From: JAJXZP01 sp963787185
GTDB taxonomy: Bacteria; Spirochaetota; Spirochaetia; Treponematales; Rectinemataceae
Assembly: GCA_963787185.1 (NCBI GenBank)
Contig: CAWBCC010000021.1
Location: 124,001 to 188,000, forward strand
Reading direction: 5' to 3'
Length of the DNA stretch: 64,000 nt
Positions 26,688 to 34,123 of the stretch are shown here, piece by piece; the stretch's first letter is position 1; every line of letters begins with the position of its first letter. Position numbers and translations under genes: made by a program. The notes beneath the pieces are model-generated. The model did not search any database, was not told where the DNA came from, and was given only the letters and a program-made list of their open reading frames with translations.

Positions 26688-28436
26688 CTAATTCCTCTCG
26701 CCGGAGCGTTCCACTATGGCGTTGAGATCGCCCACCATCTTCCCCAAGAGGTCCGTGGTGACGCTGGTCTCTTCGATCGAGCCGGCGAATTCGTGGATGC
26801 CCTCCGCTATCTGGCGCAGGGTGACCAGGACCTGCTCGAAGGCGTCGATCTGCTGCTCGACGGCGGTTCTCACCGTGATCGCCGATTCGGACGAAGCCTC
26901 CGACGACTCGAGGATCGTCTCGAAGACCTTCTCGAGCTTGCCCGACATCAGCCGTGCGTTCTCGATCTTGAGAGTATCGGCCACCGACGAGCCGATCAAG
27001 GCGTCCGAGGCGTGCTGGATGTCCCCTATCTTCGCGCGTATCTCGTTCGTCGAAGCCACCGTGCCGTCGGCCAGACGGCGTATTTCCCCGGCGACTATCT
27101 CGAAGTTCTTGCCGGCCTCTCCCGCGGAGGAGGCCTCGAGGGCGGCGTTGAAGGCGATGATCTTGATCTGGCCGGCTATGCCGTTGATTATCTTCACGAT
27201 CTCCCAGATGCCGGTGATCTGCTCGCCGAGATTCTTCATTCCTTCGATGGTGTCGGCGTAGGAGGAGGTCAGCTCCTGCATCTTCGCTATGTTTTCCTTG
27301 GTGATGGTGGAACCGTCGTACACGCCCTCTTTCATGCGTATCGCCTGCTCCTCGACCTGCTTGACCTGACGGCCGATGCCGTCGGACTGCTGATTGAGTC
27401 TTTCCATGGTGGAGACTATCTCGGCCGTGCTGGAGGCCGTCTGGCTGCTGAGCGCCGCATTCTGCTGGCCCGTGACGGAAAGCCGCTGCGAAGACTCGGC
27501 CAAGAGCCCGGAGGTCTCGCTGATCCGGCGGAGAATGCTGGCGAAGCCGTCGAGTATGATGTTGACGTAGGTCGCCGTCTGTCCCAGTTCGTTGAAATTG
27601 AGAATATGGATGCGCCGGTCGGAGCGGGTGGTCCCGGCCGCCATGTCGCGCAGCACGGAATGGATGGATTCGATCTGGACGGAATACTCCCGCTTGGAGA
27701 TCACGATCAGGCCGACCGAAACCGCGCCGAACAGGACGCCCAGCACGATGAGCGGCCCGTAGAAGTCCCCGAAGCCGAGGTCCAGCGAGGCCCTCGAAAA
27801 GTAGTAGACGATGTAGCTGTAGTTGATCGTCATGAAGACCGCCGCCGCCGCGACGGCGATATGGTCGCGCCACCTGGAAAAGAGGTCGTTTTCGTTGCGA
27901 TGCATCTCGGTCATGCCGAGCCGTCTCTTGGTCGGAATGAGGATGAGATTGAAAAGGATGGAGATATAGACGCCGGCAGGCAGGCCGGCGCCGATCTTCA
28001 ATAGGAGTCCCAGTCCGAAGGGAATGCCGCTCTCGGCCTTCCAGCCTTCGAGCATGTAATACATCGTGGTGCCGATCGTCCAGGCCGCCAGCTGAAAGAC
28101 GATGATGACCCAGGGCACGTTGATGGCGGCGCTGCGGGCCCTCTGGTGATCCCGTCCGTCGGCGAGGAAGCGCAGGAGGGGGCGCAGATACCACATGATC
28201 AGAGCGTACAGGCAGACGGACAGCGCGATATAGAGCGCCACCACGGTGGGCTTGAAGGCGAACAGGATGCGGCTCCCCAGATCGGCGCCCCGTTCGTCGA
28301 GCCGATTGTTGAAGACCGCGTTCATGAGCTCGCTGGAGAACAGGAAGAACGCCAGGACCCCGTAGACTATGATCGCCACCCGCTTGCGGATGCTTCGGAT
28401 CAGATAGAGATTTTCTCGCTTCGATTCGGTGCCCAT
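26688..28436 (-). CDS. Methyl-accepting chemotaxis protein with multi-pass membrane sensor
   Basis: Receptor of 582 aa and first gene of the chemosensory operon (AAGGAG about 10 nt before the ATG). The N-terminal half has about six hydrophobic segments (VAIIVYGVLAFFLFSS, VVALYIALSVCLYALIMW, VIIVFQLAAWTIGTTMYY, LPAGVYISILFNLILIP, IAVAAAAVFMTINYSYIVYY, PLIVLGVLFGAVSVGLIVIS) and no large periplasmic domain; it then has a HAMP-like linker and an MCP domain with tip IAGQIKIIAFNAALEASSAG. Such sensors usually perceive something in the membrane or a very small molecule. The six-helix block is not a family I can name. Confidence 0.9.
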   Translation of the reverse strand: MGTESKRENLYLIRSIRKRVAIIVYGVLAFFLFSSELMNAVFNNRLDERGADLGSRILFAFKPTVVALYIALSVCLYALIMWYLRPLLRFLADGRDHQRARSAAINVPWVIIVFQLAAWTIGTTMYYMLEGWKAESGIPFGLGLLLKIGAGLPAGVYISILFNLILIPTKRRLGMTEMHRNENDLFSRWRDHIAVAAAAVFMTINYSYIVYYFSRASLDLGFGDFYGPLIVLGVLFGAVSVGLIVISKREYSVQIESIHSVLRDMAAGTTRSDRRIHILNFNELGQTATYVNIILDGFASILRRISETSGLLAESSQRLSVTGQQNAALSSQTASSTAEIVSTMERLNQQSDGIGRQVKQVEEQAIRMKEGVYDGSTITKENIAKMQELTSSYADTIEGMKNLGEQITGIWEIVKIINGIAGQIKIIAFNAALEASSAGEAGKNFEIVAGEIRRLADGTVASTNEIRAKIGDIQHASDALIGSSVADTLKIENARLMSGKLEKVFETILESSEASSESAITVRTAVEQQIDAFEQVLVTLRQIAEGIHEFAGSIEETSVTTDLLGKMVGDLNAIVERSGERN

Positions 28437-28633
28437 CGAATAGGCGCTCCTTCGCTTCCGCAGACTCGGCTGATGATCGTGAATCCCTTATCTTTCGGCG
28501 TGTTATAGGAAGCCATTGAGCGGAGGGGCAAGGAGAATCCGCGTGCTTGGGCGAATTTCGAGACTTCTCCGCCGGTCGGAGGCTCGAAACTGCGGCAGTT
28601 TATATCATTTTGGGCCCTTTTGATATCCCTCTG

Positions 28634-28926
28634 TCATGCACGCTTCGCGGTTGCGTAGCCCGGGCGACGTCTCAGGAGAAGCCCGACGAGCCCGGCCGCG
28701 AAGGGCAGGGAGACGAGGGGCCCGATGGCCGTCGTCAGGCCCCATAGATCGCCCACCCTGCCGAGCCCTCGTTCTCGAGCGACTGGAGGCTCCTGTACAG
28801 GCCTGCGCTGTCGGAGAGACGGTGGGGCATTTCGGCTTCCATGCGCGCCAGCAGGCCCGCTCCGTGGGAGGGGCCCTCGTTCAGGAAGAGCAGTATGCTG
28901 TTAATGACAGTAAAAAGCACCACTGA
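28634..28926 (-). pseudogene. Frameshifted small membrane protein gene
   Basis: Two adjacent minus-strand frames have coding-like composition and together read as one small membrane protein: frame 1 (28926 to about 28760) begins with a hydrophobic helix VVLFTVINSILLFL; frame 2 (about 28760 to the TGA at 28634) continues DLWGLTTAIGPLVSLPF and AAGLVGLLLRRRPG, a second helix with a positive end. A third frame supplies a plausible basic N-terminus (MQKSSSKRAN, near 28953) just after a run of eight T. This looks like a gene broken by one or two indels, or a sequencing error. I do not recognise the family. The rest of 28437-29006 shows nothing else to me. Confidence 0.35.
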
Positions 28927-29006
28927 TTTGCCCGCTTCGAAGAACTCTTCTGCATCGAAAAAAAATCAAAACCGATCGAGCGTTGAAATTGACTCGAAGA
29001 TGAGAC

Positions 29007-29033
29007 TTGACAGAACGATCGCGGCGCTATACT
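29007..29033 (+). promoter_or_regulatory. Predicted promoter of the LolA/ABC operon
   Basis: TTGACA (29007-29012) and TATACT (29028-29033) are good hexamers, but the 15-nt spacer is short, which would make the promoter weak or dependent on DNA distortion. An inverted repeat lies 15 bp downstream, near where transcription would begin. Confidence 0.5.
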
Positions 29034-29048
29034 TTAAATTATGAAGTT

Positions 29049-29065
29049 ACTTTGTATCACAAAGT
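29049..29065. promoter_or_regulatory. Operator-like palindrome before the winged-helix operon
   Basis: ACTTTGT-ATC-ACAAAGT is a perfect 7+7 bp inverted repeat. The octamer AAGTTACT also occurs twice as a direct repeat around it (29044-29051 and 29062-29069). It sits just downstream of the -10 element, where a bound repressor would block initiation. The most likely ligand is the winged-helix protein encoded at 29823-30140 in the same operon. Confidence 0.6.
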
Positions 29066-29218
29066 TACTCCATGAATGAAAGCATCGCGGTCGCCCTTAT
29101 GCCCGTGGAGGCTCGCTCCGCTCTCCGGACCGAGCGGCGCGCGGCGAACGTTGTCGTTCGCGTTTTCCATCGTGTACCGAGCGACGGGCCGGGATACCCG
29201 GCTGCAAGGAGTGAGACG

Positions 29219-29830
29219 ATGACCGAGGACAAGGAAAAAGAGCTCGAAAAGCGCGTGGAGGACATCCGGGCGATCAGGCAGCTGCTCGCCGAAGGCGACG
29301 AGATACCGCTCGTTCATCCCTGGGCCTTCATGGTATGGGCCTTTCTCGTGGGGGCGGGATCGGTCGTCCATTATCTGCTTTTCCTGAGATCGGGCATCGA
29401 AGTCAGAACCGCCCTCGTTTGGATCTGGCTCCCGGTCCTCATCCTGGGAGCCCTGGCAGAGAGCATTTCCTGGGCCGTCAGACTGAACAAGCGGGCGCTT
29501 CCGCTTTTCAATCGCCGCCTCGGAGGCGCCATCCTCGCCTGCCTGGCTTCGATGATCGTGCTCACCGTCGCGATCATTCACCTGGCCCTGGTGGCTTTCA
29601 CGCCCGGGATGGCGATCCTGCTCAGCACCGTGCCGCTCGTCTTCTACGCCCAGGTCTGTTATGCGTCGCTGTTCATCGAGACATTCGCCGGCATCGCCGG
29701 AGGACTTCTCCTGGAATTCGCGGGAGTCGAGGGTCCGGTGAGTCTCCTCGCGGCCGGTCTCGCCGTGGCCTTCCTGTACGCCGTCTCGGGGGTCCACGCG
29801 CAGCTCATAGAAAGGCGGCGGCGTGACTGA
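29219..29830 (+). CDS. Multi-pass membrane protein of unknown function
   Basis: First gene of the operon, 203 aa, start ATG 29219 with AAGGAG 8 nt upstream (an in-frame ATG at 29072 would add 49 residues with no family look and would cover the operator). A charged coiled-coil-like N-terminus (EDKEKELEKRVEDIRAIRQL) is followed by about four membrane helices. It overlaps the winged-helix gene by 8 bp. Small membrane proteins in this position often accompany winged-helix regulators and may sequester or sense for them; that is inference. Confidence 0.7.
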   Translation: MTEDKEKELEKRVEDIRAIRQLLAEGDEIPLVHPWAFMVWAFLVGAGSVVHYLLFLRSGIEVRTALVWIWLPVLILGALAESISWAVRLNKRALPLFNRRLGGAILACLASMIVLTVAIIHLALVAFTPGMAILLSTVPLVFYAQVCYASLFIETFAGIAGGLLLEFAGVEGPVSLLAAGLAVAFLYAVSGVHAQLIERRRRD

Positions 29831-30140
29831 TCCCTTCGCCCGATTCGACGGCATCTTCTTCGAGAAGTCCCGATTGGCCATCGTGGCGCTTCTCTACCGG
29901 GACGAATATGCGGCGTTCACCACTCTGCGGGAGCTGCTCGAAGCCACGGACGGGGCGGCCTACGCGCACCTCGAGCGGCTCATCGAGGGAGGCTATGTCG
30001 AAAAACGAAAGGAAGTGGCCGGCATGAAGGCTCAGACCGTATACCGCCTGACGAAGAGGGGGCGCAAGGAATTCGACGCCTACCTGTCGGCCGTGGAAGA
30101 GCTCCTGGTCGCGAGCTCGCGAAAGGGAGGAGGGCGATGA
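29823..30140 (+). CDS. Winged-helix transcriptional regulator (HTH_34/PadR-like)
   Basis: A 105-aa single-domain DNA-binding protein starting with GTG. The sequence SRLAIVALLYRDEYAAFTTL-RELLEATDGAAYAHLERLIE, then GGYVEKRKEVAGMKAQTVYRLTKRGRKEFDAYL, is the classic small winged-helix fold with wing and C-terminal dimer helix. It probably represses its own operon through the palindrome at 29049-29065. It overlaps both neighbours (8 bp upstream, 4 bp downstream). Confidence 0.88.
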   Translation: MTDPFARFDGIFFEKSRLAIVALLYRDEYAAFTTLRELLEATDGAAYAHLERLIEGGYVEKRKEVAGMKAQTVYRLTKRGRKEFDAYLSAVEELLVASSRKGGGR

Positions 30141-30907
30141 AACACCCGCTGCCGAGGCTTCTGCTCGCCGCAGCCCTAGCCGCGGCGTCCTGCGGGGCCG
30201 CGGTCCACGCCGAGCTTCCCGATGCGCAGGAAGCCATGAGAACAGCCGACGCGATCATGTATCCGGCGAGCTTCAGCATGAACGTGACGATCGCCACGGA
30301 ACGGAGAGGCCGCGTCGAGTCGAGCATGGAGATGGATGTCGCGCACAGGGAGGGGATGGGGTCCTTCCTGGAGTTGCTCTCCCCGCCCCGCTCGAAGGGC
30401 ACGCGGTTTCTCCAGACTCAGGGCGCCCTGTGGATGTACAGCCCGCAGTCCGGGTCGCGCGCGACCTTGCGCCTCTCGCCGCGCGAATCCTTCCAGGGGA
30501 GCGTCTTTTCCAACAACGACATGAGCGACACCACCTGGGCGAACGACTATGCGGCCGGCCTCCTGGGCTCCGCGAGCGTCGATAGTCCGGATTTCGGACA
30601 TGTCGAGACCTGGCTGATCTCGGGCAAGGCGCTCCGCCGCGATGTTCCCTACGGCGAAATCCGACTCTATCTCAGGAAGGATGGACTCTTGCCCCTCCGC
30701 GTCGAGTACTACGCGAAGAGCGGTCTCCTCCTCAAAACGATGGAGCTCTCCGACTATGCGCTCTCCGCCGGCCGGCTCAGGCCGAGGCGCATGGTCATGA
30801 CCGCCGCCGACGGCACGGGGGAGCGGAGCACGGTGCGCATCCGCGACCTCCGCGAAAGGACGGATCTCCCCGCCGCCATGTTCAACCAGGCATGGCTCGT
30901 GCGATGA
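30137..30907 (+). CDS. LolA-like outer-membrane lipoprotein-sorting protein
   Basis: Secreted 256-aa protein with a signal peptide (LLLAAALAAASCGAAVHA, cleavage near residue 26). The mature part resembles the LolA-like fold family seen beside FtsX-type ABC transporters: MEMDVAHREGMGSFLELLSPPRSKGTRFL, ALWMYSPQSGSRATLRLSPRESFQGS, then FSNNDMSDTTWANDY. Likely a periplasmic carrier or sensor of lipid or lipoprotein working with the ABC genes at 32224-35407. A paralogue lies at 52875-53675. Start overlaps the regulator stop (ATGA). Confidence 0.83.
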   Translation: MKHPLPRLLLAAALAAASCGAAVHAELPDAQEAMRTADAIMYPASFSMNVTIATERRGRVESSMEMDVAHREGMGSFLELLSPPRSKGTRFLQTQGALWMYSPQSGSRATLRLSPRESFQGSVFSNNDMSDTTWANDYAAGLLGSASVDSPDFGHVETWLISGKALRRDVPYGEIRLYLRKDGLLPLRVEYYAKSGLLLKTMELSDYALSAGRLRPRRMVMTAADGTGERSTVRIRDLRERTDLPAAMFNQAWLVR

Positions 30908-32127
30908 GGGCCGCAGGGCTGCGGCGCCTGTGCTGCCTGGGCTTCGCGGCGGCCGCCGGTTCGTGGATCGCGCTCCACGCCGATTCCGGAAGCGGCATAG
31001 CCTTCGGCGCGGCCGGGACGGTCGCCACCTTCGCCGAGGCCGCGTACCCGGAAACTCCGGCAGGCGCTCAGGCGAATCCCGCGGTCGCGGCCGCGTGCCA
31101 GTCGGACCTCCGACTCTCGGCCCGGAGCCAGTCCCTGCTCTTCAGGCTCAGCCTCCTGGGTTCGGCCGAGGGGAGCTCTCCCTCCGCCATCGCCCCGCCC
31201 GACGGCTCGGACGCCCTGCTCATCGAGGTCCGCGAGGCCGAGACCACCCTGCTTCCCTCGCAGAGTCTGGCGCTGCGCGGCGGCATGCTCCTGCGGAACT
31301 TCGGCATCGGGACCTACGGTTCCCCGGCCAATCCCTTCGCCAGAGACGAAGAGCACGATCAGGGAGGCTTCTGGGGGCTGGACGCCGAGTGGACCCCCGG
31401 CCCCGCCTTCTCGGCCCTCGCGATCCTCTCGGCCGACCGCGCGGCCCGCTCGGGGTCCTTTTCGGGCCTTCAGGATTTCGACTCGGGGGCGCTGTTTCGG
31501 TATACTCCGGGGGCTCTCGATTCCGCCGCCGGCTTCTACGCCTCGGGCGCGGGCGGCGGAGAGCTGCGGCCGGTGGCCTATCTCTCCCTTTCCGCCCTGA
31601 ACTTGCTCTCCTCGCTGGAGGCGGCAGTCTCCTTCCCGCTGAACCTTCCGCAGACCGGCCCGCAGGCCGAAGAGCCTGCGACCTCGGAGAGTGGCGTCTC
31701 GGAATCGCTGCGGTTCGAGCTGCGCAAGAGCGTGGAAATCGGACAAGTCTCGCTCGAGCTCGGCGCCGCCTATCGCGGCATCTACCCCGGCAGGAGCGAA
31801 GAGCAGATGGCGAGCCTCATCGCGGAGACCCGGGCTGCGGGGCTGCCCGTCGATCCCTTCGCCCCCTTCTACGGGCGTCACTACGCGGAGTTTTCCGCGT
31901 ACGCCGAAGAGACGGACGCGTTCTCCCTCTCGAGCTCCGTGGACATAGCCCTTCCCTGGGGAAGCCTCAGCGCGGATTCCAGGGCGGAGCTGTACATCGG
32001 AGACGCGACTTTGTATGTCTGGGTGCAGAACGTCGCGGGAACTGCACAGGGGGAGTTCAACAACCTCGCTCCGGCCGAGCTCTTCCAGGCGCTGGACATC
32101 CGGATCGGAGTGAAATTTTCTTTCTAG
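30904..32127 (+). CDS. Secreted, probably outer-membrane beta-barrel protein
   Basis: 407-aa protein, start ATG 30904 overlapping the previous stop (ATGA). A signal peptide (LCCLGFAAAAGSWIALHA) is followed by alternating amphipathic strands and a C-terminal strand ending in Phe (DIRIGVKFSF), the usual outer-membrane targeting signature. No known family recognised. In the parallel module at 51-56 kb an unrelated-looking barrel protein (51413-52882) takes the same position beside a LolA-like gene, which suggests these proteins are clients or partners of the transporter. Confidence 0.7.
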   Translation: MRAAGLRRLCCLGFAAAAGSWIALHADSGSGIAFGAAGTVATFAEAAYPETPAGAQANPAVAAACQSDLRLSARSQSLLFRLSLLGSAEGSSPSAIAPPDGSDALLIEVREAETTLLPSQSLALRGGMLLRNFGIGTYGSPANPFARDEEHDQGGFWGLDAEWTPGPAFSALAILSADRAARSGSFSGLQDFDSGALFRYTPGALDSAAGFYASGAGGGELRPVAYLSLSALNLLSSLEAAVSFPLNLPQTGPQAEEPATSESGVSESLRFELRKSVEIGQVSLELGAAYRGIYPGRSEEQMASLIAETRAAGLPVDPFAPFYGRHYAEFSAYAEETDAFSLSSSVDIALPWGSLSADSRAELYIGDATLYVWVQNVAGTAQGEFNNLAPAELFQALDIRIGVKFSF

Positions 32128-32223
32128 CCGAGCCGCCGGCGAGCTTCGAGCCTGTCGTCACCCTGCCGGCAGCCGGCGGCCGAGGCGCGGCGACGGCGCA
32201 GCGGGGAACGTGAGGAGGTTTTC

Positions 32224-32907
32224 ATGGCTCTCGTGGATATCGAGCATGTCGTCAAGGACTATTCTCTCGGACGCACCACGATTCGTGCGCTCAAGGACGT
32301 GAGTCTCTCCGTGGAGGCGGGGGAGTTCACGTCCATCGTGGGACCTTCCGGCTGCGGCAAGACCACCATGCTCAATCTGGTCGGGTGCATAGATCGGCCA
32401 AGCTCGGGGAGCATCCGCTTCGACGGGCTTCCGACCTCTTCGCTCGGCGACGACGCCGAGGCGGAGCTCAGGCTCGCCAAGATCGGATTCATCTTCCAGA
32501 GCTTCAATCTCGTGCCCGTGCTCACGATCGCCGAAAACATCGAGATCCCCATGATGCTCGCCCGCCGCCCCAAGCGGGAGCGCCGCAAGCGCGTCGAGGA
32601 GCTGATGGAACTCGTCGGGCTCACGAGCTACGCCTCGCACAGGCCCGACGAGCTTTCGGGCGGCCAGCGTCAGCGAGTGGCCATAGCGCGGGCCCTGGCC
32701 AACGAACCCCGGCTCGTCATCGCCGACGAGCCGACCGCCAATCTGGACGGAGCGACCGGGGAGGGCATCCTGGATGCCATGCGGGCTCTCAACGAAAAGC
32801 AGGGCGTCACCTTCCTCTTCTCGACCCACGATCCGCGCGTCATGCGATACGCGCGCCGCCTGGTGCGACTCCGCGACGGCGAGATCGAAGGGGAGGAGGT
32901 CGCCTGA
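32224..32907 (+). CDS. ABC transporter ATP-binding protein, LolD/MacB type
   Basis: 227-aa ATPase with Walker A GPSGCGKTT, Q-loop FQSFNLVPVL, signature LSGGQRQRVAIARAL, Walker B LVIADEPTANLD and switch His in STHDPR. The FNLVPVLTIAENIEIPM stretch and short length are typical of the LolD/MacB/FtsE group that powers extraction or mechanotransmission rather than transport through a channel. GAGGAGG lies 6 nt before the ATG. The stop overlaps the start of the first permease by one base. It is the only ABC ATPase in the window, so it may also serve the ATPase-less module at 52.9-56.5 kb. Confidence 0.94.
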   Translation: MALVDIEHVVKDYSLGRTTIRALKDVSLSVEAGEFTSIVGPSGCGKTTMLNLVGCIDRPSSGSIRFDGLPTSSLGDDAEAELRLAKIGFIFQSFNLVPVLTIAENIEIPMMLARRPKRERRKRVEELMELVGLTSYASHRPDELSGGQRQRVAIARALANEPRLVIADEPTANLDGATGEGILDAMRALNEKQGVTFLFSTHDPRVMRYARRLVRLRDGEIEGEEVA

Positions 32908-34113
32908 TGCTCCTCAAGATGGCCCTGCTCTCGGCGCTGAGACGGCCCAAGCGCGCGGCGCTGATCGTGCTGGCGGTCGCGCTCTCCGTGTTCGTCATGG
33001 AATTCGTGGCCGGCTGGGTCGCGGGCATGAGGGATCGCATGAACAGGAAGATTCTCCAGGAGAGCGCCCATGTCCTCATCGAGCGCAAGGCGCGCCTCGA
33101 CGCGCTGGACCCTCTGCAGCCCCGCAATTACATGGAGGATGCGGACGCGATCGCGGCGCATTTTCGGGCGGACGATCGAGTGGCCCGTGTCGAGGAGGTT
33201 ACGCCCTTCGGTGCCCTGGTCCTGGCCGGGGAGAAGAACCTTCCCCTCGAGATCTACGCCATGGAGGCGGGTACGGGATTCTTCGCCCAGGTGGGCCGCG
33301 GCCGACTGAGGGGAAGCTTCCCCTTCTCGGGCCCGGGCATCGCCGTCTCGAGCAAGGCGCTCGACCTGATCGGAGCACCCGAGGCCAAGACCCTCGTGGT
33401 TCTCGTCGAGGACGCGTACGGGGCGCCCTCGTACCGCGAGCTGCCGGTGGCCTGCGTCTTCCGGACGGACGACAGCGATTTCGACACCTCGACGGCCTTC
33501 GTCGATGCGGCCGACGCCGCGGCCCTGCTGGGCACGAAGGGGGCGGCCGAGCTCTGGCTCAGGCTCAAGAATCCCGACGACGCCGAGGCCCTGCGGGCTT
33601 CGGCGCTTCCCTTCCTCGCCGCCCACGACTATGTCGCGCGCACCTGGCGAGAGCATGCAGGGCAGCCTGCTGGTGCTCATCAGGTTCATGGACTTCTTCA
33701 TGCTCGTCATCAACATCTTCGTCCTCGTCGTGGCCGCCACGGTCATCACGAACGCCATACTCATGAACGTCTTCGAGAAGCAGAGGGAATACGGCACCCT
33801 CCGCGCGATAGGCATGAAGCGCCGGGAGCAGGCCTTCCTCGTTCTCGCGGAGGGCGCGGCCCAGGGCATCGCAGGGGCGCTTCTCGGCGCCCTTCTCGCG
33901 CTGCCGGTCGTGCTGTTCCTGAAGCGGCACGGGCTGCCGATCGGCGCGGCGAGCCACGCGTTCGGCATGGGCGACGTCATATACTTCGGCACCGATCCCC
34001 TGGCCACGCTGCGGAACATCGGTTTCGGCACGCTCATCGCCCTGGCGGGCAGCCTGTACGCCGCGCTCGTCGGGACGCGATCCACCGTGGTCGACGCGCT
34101 CAGGCGCGGCTAG
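32907..34113 (+). pseudogene. FtsX/LolC-E-type ABC permease with an internal frameshift
   Basis: The first frame starts at ATG 32907 and encodes TM1 (AALIVLAVALSVFVMEFVAG) and the large periplasmic domain up to HDYVARTWRE. From about 33655 homology moves to the +1 frame, which encodes the last three helices (FMDFFMLVINIFVLVVAATV, the MNVFEKQREYGTLRAIGMKR coupling region, and the C-terminus at 34113). One extra base or a two-base loss near GAGAGCATGCAG would explain it. The downstream part begins with an ATG (33655) behind a GGCGAGAG-like site, so a split two-polypeptide permease is possible, but a mutation or assembly error is simpler. The unshifted frame stays open to 34127 without sense. 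Confidence 0.7.
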
Positions 34114-34123
34114 GAGAAATGGG

